Positions 52,267 to 60,467 of a stretch of DNA of 64,000 bases are shown here, piece after piece. The stretch spans positions 186,001-250,000 of the forward strand of contig DAOMOK010000006.1 of NCBI GenBank assembly GCA_035444285.1, written 5' to 3'. Each line of letters starts with the position of its first letter. The stretch's first letter is position 1. The stretch comes from CAADGU01 sp035444285. Its GTDB lineage: Bacteria; Chloroflexota; Anaerolineae; Promineifilales; Promineifilaceae. The position numbers and the translations under genes are program-made. The notes below the pieces were generated by a model, which worked only from the letters and a program-made list of their open reading frames with translations, was not told the origin of the DNA and did no database searches.

Positions 52267-52470
52267 ATGATGGCTGTATGGATGTTCGTTTTGCCCTGGT
52301 TGCAAATCAGCAACCCCAACCGGTTTAATGATTATTTGTTGTTGGGATATGCGGTGATGGGGCTGATTTCGTTGGGTTATATTGTGACGCTGGTGGTGCG
52401 GCAGCGGAATTTGCAGAAAGATTTACAGTTGATGACGCAATTGTTGCAGGAAGAGGAGATAGGAGATTAG
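52267..52470 (+). CDS. ccmD: CcmD-like small membrane protein
   Basis: 67 aa with one central helix (DYLLLGYAVMGLISLGYIVT) and a charged C-terminus (RQRNLQKDLQLMTQLLQEEE), the usual CcmD layout: small, one helix, after ccmC. The ATG at 52267 is chosen because AAGGAGG is 6 nt away; 52261 would be only 0 nt away. It stabilises CcmABC. Sequence identity to CcmD is weak by nature, so the call relies on position and topology. Confidence 0.6.
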   Translation: MMAVWMFVLPWLQISNPNRFNDYLLLGYAVMGLISLGYIVTLVVRQRNLQKDLQLMTQLLQEEEIGD

Positions 52471-52604
52471 TGATTGGAGATTGGTCGCGCCTTAACCTCT
52501 AATCTCCGATCTCCAATCGCTTAATCGCTGCTGACCGTTTTGTAAGATGGTGGGCGGACGGCGTGTCTAGCAGGTAGATTTTTGTTTGATGGAGATGCAT
52601 TTCT

Positions 52605-53723
52605 ATGCAGAAGACGACAACTTTACCGGGGCGGTGGCAGGCGCTGTCGAGTGGGCAGAAATTAATCATTGGGGTGGTCACGGCCGTGATCATTCTGCTC
52701 ATCTTTGGCGCTTTTAACCAGAGCAATGACCCCACCCGCATTCAATTTGGGCTGCAAACCCAACCCTATTTCGTGTTGGCCGCGTTGGCCTTTGGCGGCG
52801 GGCTGCTCAGTTTCCTTTCCCCTTGCACGCTGCCGGTATTAACTGCTTATTTCGCCTTTGCTTTTCAAAGTGGCCGTTCCCAGATTTTCGCCAACACCCT
52901 GGCTTTCATTTTGGGATTGACTACCACGTTTACCCTCTTTGGCGCGGTGGGTTTTGCCCTGGGGCGGGTGTTGGGGCAAAACCAGGCTATCTTGATGATC
53001 GTTGGCGGTTCGGTCATTATGGTCATGGGGGTGTTGAGTTTGCTCGGCAAAGGCTTCACCGGTGTGGACACCAGCGGCGGTGGGGGCGCGGAACCACGCA
53101 GCGCCACGTTGGCCGGTTCATACGTATTTGGTCTCACCTTCGCCATTGGCTGGACGGCCTGCATTGGCCCTATTCTGGGAGCCGTCACCACCCTGGCGTA
53201 TTACACCGATACAGTCTGGCGCGGTATGTCGCTGCTCTTTATTTACACCTTAGGGCTGGGGCTGCCGCTGTTGATTGTCTCCACCTTTTTTGGGCATATC
53301 AGCCGCCAGAGTACCTTTTGGAAGGTGCTGCGCGGCAAGGGGTGGGAGTGGGATACACACACCTTTGTGGTGGCGCTGATCTGGGCGCTGGCGATCTGGC
53401 GTATTTTGGTGGCGGTGGTGGAGTATCTGTTCCGCTCTTACCCGGTTTTGGCCGGGCGGGAAATGACGCTGGCGGTTGAAGTGGGGCTATTGCTGCTGGC
53501 GGTGGCCGGCGCGGCCTTGTGGACGTTTACCAGCACGGGCAGCCAGCGCACGACGGTGCATTTGCATAGTACGCAGCTAATCAGTGGCGCACTTTTTATT
53601 CTGATTGCCCTGCTGATGCTCAATGGTTCGCTCACGCTCATTAACGGCTTGCTGGTGGATTCATGGGTAGCGGAAAAGCTCATTGAATTTGAAGAAATGA
53701 TTGTGAACTTTTTTGGTCAGTAA
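52605..53723 (+). CDS. ccdA: CcdA/DsbD-type thiol-redox membrane protein
   Basis: 372 aa, about nine to ten helices. The CcdA transmembrane Cys pair is SFLSPCTLPVL and GWTACIGPILG, with the Pro residues typical of the family. It moves electrons from cytoplasmic thioredoxin to extracytoplasmic thiol proteins. It has N- and C-terminal extensions longer than minimal CcdA (about 230 aa). The thioredoxin-like protein encoded next is its likely electron acceptor, in service of apocytochrome c reduction. Confidence 0.85.
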   Translation: MQKTTTLPGRWQALSSGQKLIIGVVTAVIILLIFGAFNQSNDPTRIQFGLQTQPYFVLAALAFGGGLLSFLSPCTLPVLTAYFAFAFQSGRSQIFANTLAFILGLTTTFTLFGAVGFALGRVLGQNQAILMIVGGSVIMVMGVLSLLGKGFTGVDTSGGGGAEPRSATLAGSYVFGLTFAIGWTACIGPILGAVTTLAYYTDTVWRGMSLLFIYTLGLGLPLLIVSTFFGHISRQSTFWKVLRGKGWEWDTHTFVVALIWALAIWRILVAVVEYLFRSYPVLAGREMTLAVEVGLLLLAVAGAALWTFTSTGSQRTTVHLHSTQLISGALFILIALLMLNGSLTLINGLLVDSWVAEKLIEFEEMIVNFFGQ

Positions 53724-53785
53724 CAACAGGAAATTGGGTAATTGGAAAATTGAAGCAGCCGCTTAACCAATTACTGATAGGTGTT

Positions 53786-54445
53786 ATGTCTCTCCCCCAA
53801 GAACAGGAGCCAACCCAGGCCCACGGCCGTACCCATCGTCCCCTTTTTCTCATTGGCGGCTTTTTCTTGTTGGGGTTGGCGCTGGCCTTGTTTATTTTTG
53901 GCAGCGGCTGGGGGCAGAAAACGGCCGTACCCGCTTCCTCTTCCATCCTGGAACAAGTGCCTGCCAGCGCCAATTCCGGCTCTCGCCTGGCCCAATTGCC
54001 GGACAACCGCCTGTCCACCGGCGACCCGGCGTATGATTTTTCTCTGGTGGATTTAGAGGGGAACGAGGTGCGGCTGGCGGATTTTCACGGCCGTCCCGTC
54101 ATCCTCAACTTTTGGGCCACCTGGTGCGCCCCCTGCCGCCTGGAAATGCCGGAACTGCAAGCTGCCTACAGCCAATACCAGGATGACGGCCTGGTCATCC
54201 TGGCGCTCAACCAGGAAGAATCACCCCAATTGGTGCGCAAGTTCTTTTACGACGATATGGGCCTTACCTTTACTCCCCTGCTCGACGGCGAAGGGTTGGT
54301 GGCCGACCTGTATGGCGTTAACCGCCTCTTCCCTTCCAGCTTTTTCATCAATGGCGACGGGGAGATTACGGCCGTGCATCGGGGCATGTTAGTCGCTTCC
54401 CAAATTGAGGCGTATCTGGCAGAGACGATAGATAGGAGTGAGTGA
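53786..54445 (+). CDS. TlpA/ResA-type thioredoxin
   Basis: 219 aa from the ATG at 53786. One N-terminal helix (PLFLIGGFFLLGLALALFIF) anchors it; the rest is outside. The redoxin domain has DPAYDFSLVDLEGNEVRLAD, NFWATWCAPCRLEMPELQ (CAPC active site, near residue 115) and LFPSSFFINGDG with the cis-Pro region. It should keep apocytochrome Cys reduced, fed by the CcdA-like protein encoded upstream (47 nt from its previous ORF end). ResA/CcmG-like function is inferred from position. Confidence 0.88.
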   Translation: MSLPQEQEPTQAHGRTHRPLFLIGGFFLLGLALALFIFGSGWGQKTAVPASSSILEQVPASANSGSRLAQLPDNRLSTGDPAYDFSLVDLEGNEVRLADFHGRPVILNFWATWCAPCRLEMPELQAAYSQYQDDGLVILALNQEESPQLVRKFFYDDMGLTFTPLLDGEGLVADLYGVNRLFPSSFFINGDGEITAVHRGMLVASQIEAYLAETIDRSE

Positions 54446-54552
54446 GTGGGTACGATGGATCGCCTGTGGAAATTAGGGGATGTCGGTTAACGGCCGTGCT
54501 TTAGCTGATGATAAAAAGCGGAAAACGCCTGTTCACTCTTCACCGTTTACTC

Positions 54553-54558
54553 TATACT
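54553..54558 (+). promoter_or_regulatory. -10 box of a probable leaderless promoter
   Basis: TATACT ends 7 nt before the ATG at 54566. -35 is weak (TTCACT at short spacing). No Shine-Dalgarno sequence. Confidence 0.45.
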
Positions 54559-54565
54559 TCCCCAC

Positions 54566-55351
54566 ATGGATGTACCCCCACGTAACAATTCACAGAATAT
54601 CGCTCTTGGCGCAGATCGGATGACCCATTGGTTTAGCCGTCACTGGCTGGCGGTGTTTAACACCGTTGTCGCCATTTACGTCTTCCTGCCCATCCTGGCC
54701 CCCATGCTGATGAGCGCCGGATTGACCGGCCCGGCGCGGGCTATTTACACCGTCTACAGCCCCATGTGCCACCAGATGGCCTCGCGCAGTTTCTTCCTCT
54801 TTGGCGAACAGCCCTTCTACCCGCGTGAACTGGCGGGTACAAACTACAAACCTCTGGAAGCCTACACCGACAGTATTGAGGAGTTTGAAGGGGCCAGCCC
54901 GGATAATTGGGCCAACTTCTTCCTGGCGGCGCGCCACTTTGTGGGCAATGAGCAATTGGGTTACAAAACAGCGCTGTGTACGCGGGATATGGCCATTTAC
55001 GGTTTTGTGCTGATTGGCGGATTGCTGTATGGCTTGTTGCGCAAGAGGGTGGGGATACGGCCGTTGCCCGTCCTCGTCTTTCTCATCATCGGCATGGGCC
55101 CCATTGCTCTGGATGGTTTCAGCCAGCTATTTGGCTATTATGCTCTCCCCATTGGCGGTGGTGAACCCTCCTCGTTCCAACAACTACTGGGCACAATCTT
55201 CCCCCTGCGGGAAAGCCCCCCCTGGCTCCGTTTTGCCACCGGCGCTCTCTTTGGCTTCATGCTCGCCTGGCTCATCCTGCCGCACGTAGACGGCGGGATG
55301 CAGGTGTCTGAACAAGAAGCGGCAATGAGAATAGAACAGCGCGGTAAGTAG
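54566..55351 (+). CDS. DUF2085 membrane protein
   Basis: 261 aa, about six helices. The DUF2085 pattern is visible: CHQMASRSFFLFGEQPFY, ALCTRDMAIYGFVLIGGLLY and GPIALDGFSQLFGYYALP. The conserved CHQ, RSF and CTRD residues suggest metal or redox binding, but the family has no known function. A long external loop (residues 90-135) separates the first two halves. An ATG nearer the fold (MTHWFSRHW) is possible, but the -10 spacing favours 54566. Confidence 0.82.
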   Translation: MDVPPRNNSQNIALGADRMTHWFSRHWLAVFNTVVAIYVFLPILAPMLMSAGLTGPARAIYTVYSPMCHQMASRSFFLFGEQPFYPRELAGTNYKPLEAYTDSIEEFEGASPDNWANFFLAARHFVGNEQLGYKTALCTRDMAIYGFVLIGGLLYGLLRKRVGIRPLPVLVFLIIGMGPIALDGFSQLFGYYALPIGGGEPSSFQQLLGTIFPLRESPPWLRFATGALFGFMLAWLILPHVDGGMQVSEQEAAMRIEQRGK

Positions 55352-55417
55352 GGGCGAGGCAGTTGGGTATTATCTTGTCTTGCAAGGCTAATTTGCTCCC
55401 AACTGCCTCGCCCCTAC
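55348..55417. repeat. MITE-like element, GTAGGGGCGAGGCAGTTGGG ends, copy 2
   Basis: 70-bp element with perfect 20-bp terminal inverted repeats. Same ends as 50647-50715. It fills the gap between converging genes and overlaps the last codons of both (DUF2085 stop at 55351, fabF stop at 55414). Confidence 0.75.
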
Positions 55418-56658
55418 GATTCAAATTTCCCCAAAATCAAAACAGAATTATGCCCGCCGAAGCCAAAGGCATTGGTCATAGCCACATTTACCTGCGCCTG
55501 GCGCGGTTCGTTGGGCACATAATCCAGGTCACATGATGGGTCTGGCGTTTCGTAGTTGATGGTGGGCGGAATCACCCCCGTTTCCATCGCCTTCAAGCAA
55601 AAGACCGCTTCCAGCGCCCCGGTGGCCCCCAATAAATGGCCGGTCATAGATTTGGTAGAACTCATGGGAATCTGGTAAACACGTTCACCCAGCGTCCCCT
55701 TGACCGCTAATGTTTCCACTTTGTCATTCAACGGCGTGCTGGTGCCATGCGCGTTGATATAGTCAATGTCTACGGCCGTGACTCCCGCCTCATTCATCGC
55801 CTGCTGCATCGCCTTCATCGCCCCCGCGCCATCTTCCGCCGGCGCCGACACATGGTAAGCATCCGAGGTCATGCCATAGCCCAACACTTCACCGACAATG
55901 GTCGCCCCACGCGCCTGGGCATGGGCCAACGACTCCAAAATCAGGATAGCCGCCCCTTCGCCGGGTACAAAGCCATCACGATGCAGGTCAAACGGCCGTG
56001 ACGCCCGCTCCGGCTCATCATTTCGGTTAGACAGCGCCGTCATTGCCGCAAAGCCGGCAATAGTAATAGGAATGATGGCTGCCTCTGTTGCCCCTGCCAG
56101 GATCACATCTTGCAGCCCCCACTGAATCATCCGGTACGCCTGCCCGATGGAATCATTGCCCGTCGCGCAAGCCGTCGCCAGGGTAAAGTTTGGCCCGTGC
56201 AGGCCATAGGCAATGGAAATAGCCGCGCCCGGCGTATCCGGCAGCATAATGGGAATGAGAAACGGGCTGACGCGGTTTGGCCCCTTCGTCTCCATTACCT
56301 GCCAAGAGTCAAACACCGGTTCTAAGGCGCTCATGCCACTGCCCACCAGCACACCCACACGATCCCGATCCTCACGGTCAAAGTTTAGCCCGGCGGCGGC
56401 AATCGCCTGCCCGGCGGCGGCCATTGCAAACTGCGTCTGGCGGGACATGCGCCGCGCGTCTTTACGGCCAAACAGCACTTCGGCGTCAAATTCTTTTACT
56501 TCTCCGGCCATCTGGCACCGGTATGGTTCCGGGTCAAAAGCCGTTATACGATGAATGCCATTTTTGCCGCTGCTAATGCCTTGCCAGGTGCTTTCCAAAT
56601 CATTTCCCAATGGGCTGACAATGCCCATGCCGGTAATGACGACTCGTTGTTTATCCAT
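55414..56658 (-). CDS. fabF: 3-oxoacyl-ACP synthase II
   Basis: 414 aa from the ATG at 56658 (GGGAGG Shine-Dalgarno; a start at 56691 is rejected). Chain-elongating condensing enzyme of fatty acid synthesis. Catalytic triad: Cys in LATACATGNDSIG (near 164), His in INAHGTSTPLND (near 304) and His in SSTKSMTGHLLGATG (near 340). VITGMGIVSPLGND and NAFGFGGHNSVLIL are the family ends. Other fab genes and acpP are not adjacent. Confidence 0.95.
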   Translation of the reverse strand: MDKQRVVITGMGIVSPLGNDLESTWQGISSGKNGIHRITAFDPEPYRCQMAGEVKEFDAEVLFGRKDARRMSRQTQFAMAAAGQAIAAAGLNFDREDRDRVGVLVGSGMSALEPVFDSWQVMETKGPNRVSPFLIPIMLPDTPGAAISIAYGLHGPNFTLATACATGNDSIGQAYRMIQWGLQDVILAGATEAAIIPITIAGFAAMTALSNRNDEPERASRPFDLHRDGFVPGEGAAILILESLAHAQARGATIVGEVLGYGMTSDAYHVSAPAEDGAGAMKAMQQAMNEAGVTAVDIDYINAHGTSTPLNDKVETLAVKGTLGERVYQIPMSSTKSMTGHLLGATGALEAVFCLKAMETGVIPPTINYETPDPSCDLDYVPNEPRQAQVNVAMTNAFGFGGHNSVLILGKFES

Positions 56659-56737
56659 AAATCCTCCCAAGAAGAATAGAGATTGTTCCATTTTACACCC
56701 AACTTAAACCCAACCCAAACAGGCAAGATACGGTTGA

Positions 56738-56797
56738 TGCCAGGCAAGGGGCGGTCAGGCTCTGGGCAGCCAGGGTGGTTCTGTCCCTTGCCTGGCA
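56738..56797. repeat. Inverted repeat, TGCCAGGCA family, copy 4
   Basis: TGCCAGGCAAGGG and CCCTTGCCTGGCA are perfect 13-bp arms around 34 nt. It lies in the divergent gap between fabF and the FtsB-like gene. Confidence 0.75.
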
Positions 56798-56818
56798 CTG
56801 CTTTCCCAACTTTTCATA

Positions 56819-56847
56819 TTGCACATAGTCAAGAGAACGGCTAACAT
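56819..56847 (+). promoter_or_regulatory. Promoter of the FtsB-like gene, leaderless
   Basis: TTGCAC (56819-56824), 17-bp spacer, TAACAT (56842-56847), 8 nt before the ATG at 56856. Confidence 0.5.
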
Positions 56848-56855
56848 GTGTGACC

Positions 56856-57272
56856 ATGCGCGAGAGATTGTTCCGGCAACGGCCGTTGCTCACCTTTCCC
56901 CAGATTTTGATCCTGGCTGTCATTTTAGTGGCCCTATTTGCCGCCCTGAATTTGAACCAACGCGCCCAGGCCGGACGGCAGGTGGGCGCCGGCGAGTCCG
57001 TCTTGCAGGCCGAGCTTGACCTGGAAGTGACTCGCCAGGTGGAATTGCAAGCCACACTGGAATATGTGCAAAGCGAAGATTATGTGGCTGCCTATGCCCG
57101 CGATGAAGGTGGTTATTTACTGCCGGGTGAAAAGCGGGTGGTACCCCTGACCATCGAAGTAACGCCACAACCAACACCTATGCCGCCACCCACACCAGAC
57201 CCGGTAAGTCAGGCACGGCCGTGGCAGGCCTGGTGGCGCTTGTTAACCGACGCTCCCCAACCTGCCCCCTGA
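56856..57272 (+). CDS. FtsB/DivIC-like septum formation protein
   Basis: 138 aa. One N-terminal helix (FPQILILAVILVALFAALNL), then a short coiled-coil segment (SVLQAELDLEVTRQVELQAT) and the DivIC/FtsB end motif EDYVAAYARDEGGYLLPGEKRVVPL (normally YVExxAReelgmvkpGE). These bitopic proteins link cell-wall synthesis to division. The C-terminus carries a Pro-rich tail (TPQPTPMPPPTPDP). No other division gene is adjacent. Confidence 0.75.
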   Translation: MRERLFRQRPLLTFPQILILAVILVALFAALNLNQRAQAGRQVGAGESVLQAELDLEVTRQVELQATLEYVQSEDYVAAYARDEGGYLLPGEKRVVPLTIEVTPQPTPMPPPTPDPVSQARPWQAWWRLLTDAPQPAP

Positions 57273-57275
57273 TTG

Positions 57276-57321
57276 CGTGATACGTGATGCATGATCCGAA
57301 TTTTACGCATCACGCATCACG
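57276..57321. repeat. GCGTGATGCGTGATG-word inverted repeat, copy 2
   Basis: CGTGATACGTGATGC and GCATCACGCATCACG pair with one mismatch around ATGATCCGAATTTTAC. Sister of 39653-39693. Confidence 0.65.
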
Positions 57322-57348
57322 TTCCCCAAAACCAATCAAGTTTTAGAC

Positions 57349-58872
57349 ATGAACCTCTGGCAGTATTACATCATCACGCTGGTTGTGTTAGTGGTGACGG
57401 CCGTGTGGCTGAAACGCCAGGGACGGGAGCGCAGTCAATTTGCCCGCGCACTCTATTTTTTAATGGGTTTACAGGTGGCAGGGGCCGCCGCTGCCTATCT
57501 GACGGTGTTCATAACACAGGGCATATGGCTGGTGCTGGCGCTGCAACTGGTGGCCTGGGCCGTCCTGTTGTGGGGATTGGAGCTAGATTGGCGGCTTTCA
57601 TGGGGTTTGCTGGTGATAACGGTTGTGGTCTCCTTGTTTCCTTTTTTCCCCATCCTCGATTTGCTCACCTGGGGGTTTGTGATGGCAGTGCCTTTTGCCG
57701 CCATTGCCGATTTACGCCAGCGTACCGCTTTTCCCATATTTGCTGCCACACCCATGGCCCACACCCTGCGACCGGTAGCCACCGACGGGCACATCACCGC
57801 CGAAATGGTGTTAACGGAGCAGCCCATTCTGGAATGTCTGGTGGATGGGGTGTTGATCTGCGGCCCCAGTGGGCTGATTTATTCGGTTAATCAGGCCGCG
57901 ACGGTCATATTGGGTATGATGGAAAATGCGCTGGTGGGGCGGCCCATTACGGCGATTCTGGCTCATTTCCCGGCATTGGATGGGATGGAGCAGGGCATGA
58001 AAGAGCGGCGTTTTGACATTCACGGCCGTATCGTGGAAGGCCAGATGAACCTCATTTATGACCAGGAGGGGACAGCCGAAGGCACAGTCGTCATTTTGCG
58101 GGATATTACCCAGGCTTACCAGACGGAACAGGCGCGTGACGCTTTCCTGACGACCATTTCCCATGAACTGCGTACGCCGCTCACGGCCGTTAAGGGGTAT
58201 ACCGAACTGCTGCAAGCCGGTACCGGTGGCGCGCTCAATGATACGCAGCAGGCATTTTTACAAACCATCCAGCGCAATGTTTCCCGGATGGTGCAGCTCA
58301 TTAACAGTCTGCTGTTTGCCGCCTCTGTAAAGGGTGGGCATATGGAAGCGAAGACCGGCCAGGCCAACATTCCCCAAATTGTGCAGCAAATTGCCAGGGA
58401 GATGACGCCTGTGGCGGCCAAAAGCAAACAGGTCATCCGACTCGATCTGGACAGCCGTCTGCATTGGGTGGAGGCGGACCCCATTCATGTGACAATGATT
58501 GTAGAGGAGCTGGTGTCAAACGGCATTAAATACGGCCGTGAAGGGGGTGAGATACGGGTCACGGCCGTGTTGGAATCGGAAGAATTTGCAGTGATCAGCG
58601 TGGCCGACCAGGGCATTGGCATTTCCCCCGAAGACCAGAGCCATATGTTTGAGGATTTTTTCCGCCCGGAATGGCGCGAAGAGCAGGTGCGTACAGCAGG
58701 TATTGGCATGGGCTTATCGGTGGTTCATTCATTGGTCGAGGCGTATAACGGCCGTATCTGGTTTGAGACAGTTCCTGATCAGGGCACCACCTTCACCTTC
58801 ATCCTGCCGGTGCGCCGATCTCAACAAGAGGAAACGTTGTTCCCACCGGTGAATAGCCACGTTAGCTCATAA
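57349..58872 (+). CDS. PAS-domain sensor histidine kinase
   Basis: 507 aa. About five N-terminal helices (to residue 130), then a PAS domain (about 155-250: ILECLVDGVLICGPSGLIYS, VNQAATVILGM), HisKA TTISHELRTPLTAVKGYTEL (His near 274) and HATPase_c with EELVSNGIKYG, VADQGIGISPED and GIGMGLSVVHSLVE. The layout matches PhoR/VicK-like kinases. No response regulator is adjacent. The orphan OmpR-type regulator at 18503 has the output type normally paired with such kinases. There is no Shine-Dalgarno sequence. Confidence 0.92.
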   Translation: MNLWQYYIITLVVLVVTAVWLKRQGRERSQFARALYFLMGLQVAGAAAAYLTVFITQGIWLVLALQLVAWAVLLWGLELDWRLSWGLLVITVVVSLFPFFPILDLLTWGFVMAVPFAAIADLRQRTAFPIFAATPMAHTLRPVATDGHITAEMVLTEQPILECLVDGVLICGPSGLIYSVNQAATVILGMMENALVGRPITAILAHFPALDGMEQGMKERRFDIHGRIVEGQMNLIYDQEGTAEGTVVILRDITQAYQTEQARDAFLTTISHELRTPLTAVKGYTELLQAGTGGALNDTQQAFLQTIQRNVSRMVQLINSLLFAASVKGGHMEAKTGQANIPQIVQQIAREMTPVAAKSKQVIRLDLDSRLHWVEADPIHVTMIVEELVSNGIKYGREGGEIRVTAVLESEEFAVISVADQGIGISPEDQSHMFEDFFRPEWREEQVRTAGIGMGLSVVHSLVEAYNGRIWFETVPDQGTTFTFILPVRRSQQEETLFPPVNSHVSS

Positions 58873-58873
58873 T

Positions 58874-58891
58874 ACCGGCTTTAGCCGGTTT
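58874..58891 (+). terminator. Possible weak terminator after the kinase
   Basis: ACCGGC, loop TTTA, GCCGGT, followed by only two further T. It lies two bases after the stop. The short T-run makes termination doubtful. Confidence 0.35.
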
Positions 58892-59132
58892 CCCTCTGTT
58901 AAAGCGGTAGAAACTGGCGACAAGATAGTTCGCTGGTACTATCATCTCCTGGTGACATAACTCTCAATACTTGCTATTCAACTTTACATATGATAACATA
59001 GCGACGTTGGTAGTTTACATATTATGGGCGACATAATGTTGTGGCAGGTAGTACGGCCGTCTTTTTTTGTCACAAAGCCTTGTTTGCCGGATAAATTTTA
59101 CCCAACACATACACACCAGAAGGGATAAGAGT

Positions 59133-60332
59133 ATGAGCCGTCGAACAATCGCCATACTAATACTAATCATAGGCCTGGGATTGCTCACTCTCGTTGGTGT
59201 CTTCTTGATCCAGGGGCAAAACCAGCCAACTACGGCACCCCCCACAGAAGAAGCAATCACCGAAGGAGATGATGGTGCTCCCGCACCGGATAGTGGAGTA
59301 GGTATTTCCCCCCCAGAAACGGTTGGCACGCCGATGCCAACAGATACCATTGGCGTTGTCGTTTCCCTGCAAACTGTTCCCCGCGGTCATATCATGACCG
59401 AAGATATCCTGGCGATTGATAGGCGCCCGGTTGACAGTGTAGACAGTAATGTTATCACCGATACAAAAGACGTCATTGGTATGTTTGCCCGCACCGATAT
59501 TTATCAGGGGCAGACGTTGACAAAAGACAAACTTGCAGGCGACATCAGAGAAATTGTAACTTCTGAATATGGCCCTTCTTCTTTAATACCCCCTGGTTTT
59601 GTAGCGCAGGCCATCCCCCTTTCTACCTTCCGCCTGGATTCTCGTGGCAGTATTGCCAGTGTGGGGTACGGCGTCAGTGAAGGGGATTATGTGGACATTT
59701 TGCTTCTGTTTGACATGCGCCAAATTGATGAGGAGTTTCAAACCTTATTACCCAATGATCTGGCGCTTTTCATCACCGTAGAAAATGAAGAAACACAGGA
59801 AAAGCGGTTCCTGGAAATAGACCCCTATGGTTATTTTGAAGAACTGCCCACGGGTGATACGGTACATGTTCGGCCGCGTGAATTTCAACGGCCGTATATT
59901 GTTGGCCTGGTCATCCAGAATGCAAAAGTGATTCAGGTAGGCCAATATATGCTGCCCGAAACGGCTGCATCCCAACTGGCTACCGCCACACCAACACCAT
60001 TGTCAGAGGGTGATCCTACACCTCTGCCCGAACCAATCGCCGCACCAACCGCCACCCCTTCACCGCCGGAAGTGTTAGTGGTAGCTTTGCAGCCACAACA
60101 ACAACTGCTGCTGCGTTATGCTCTTGAAGTAGGCGCAGATGTGGATTTTGCTCTGCGTGGCATCAATGATGGCCAATTGTATCCCGTGCAAAATGTTGAT
60201 CTCAACTTCCTGTTGGACCGCTTTAATATTGAAATTCCGCCTAACTTTGGTTACACATTAGACACCCGCTATTACAATATCACGCCCACCCCAACGCCTG
60301 ATGAATCAGGGTTTACTGGCGGCGAGGGCTAG
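59133..60332 (+). CDS. CpaB-like pilus assembly protein 1
   Basis: 399 aa from the ATG at 59133 (AGAAGGGA upstream; longer start rejected). An N-terminal helix (TIAILILIIGLGLLTLVGVF) anchors it, then a Thr/Pro/Glu linker, a SAF-like domain (VVVSLQTVPRGHIMTEDILA, about 85-150), and the RcpC/CpaB domain (FVAQAIPLSTFRL, GVSEGDYVDILLLFDMR). CpaB/RcpC is a periplasmic part of Tad/Flp pilus machines. The C-terminus is another Pro/Thr-rich region. A paralog follows 135 bp later, and no other tad genes are in the window. Confidence 0.8.
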   Translation: MSRRTIAILILIIGLGLLTLVGVFLIQGQNQPTTAPPTEEAITEGDDGAPAPDSGVGISPPETVGTPMPTDTIGVVVSLQTVPRGHIMTEDILAIDRRPVDSVDSNVITDTKDVIGMFARTDIYQGQTLTKDKLAGDIREIVTSEYGPSSLIPPGFVAQAIPLSTFRLDSRGSIASVGYGVSEGDYVDILLLFDMRQIDEEFQTLLPNDLALFITVENEETQEKRFLEIDPYGYFEELPTGDTVHVRPREFQRPYIVGLVIQNAKVIQVGQYMLPETAASQLATATPTPLSEGDPTPLPEPIAAPTATPSPPEVLVVALQPQQQLLLRYALEVGADVDFALRGINDGQLYPVQNVDLNFLLDRFNIEIPPNFGYTLDTRYYNITPTPTPDESGFTGGEG

Positions 60333-60467
60333 ACGAAAGGCTGATTTATCACGAACTGTTAGCATCTGTTCAGGCAGCGTCCAATTATTACCTCCGCATG
60401 TGGACGAGAGTGACCAATTTTCCAATCTCGCACTCTCAAAACGGGAAGTAAGAATAGGTACTCAATT

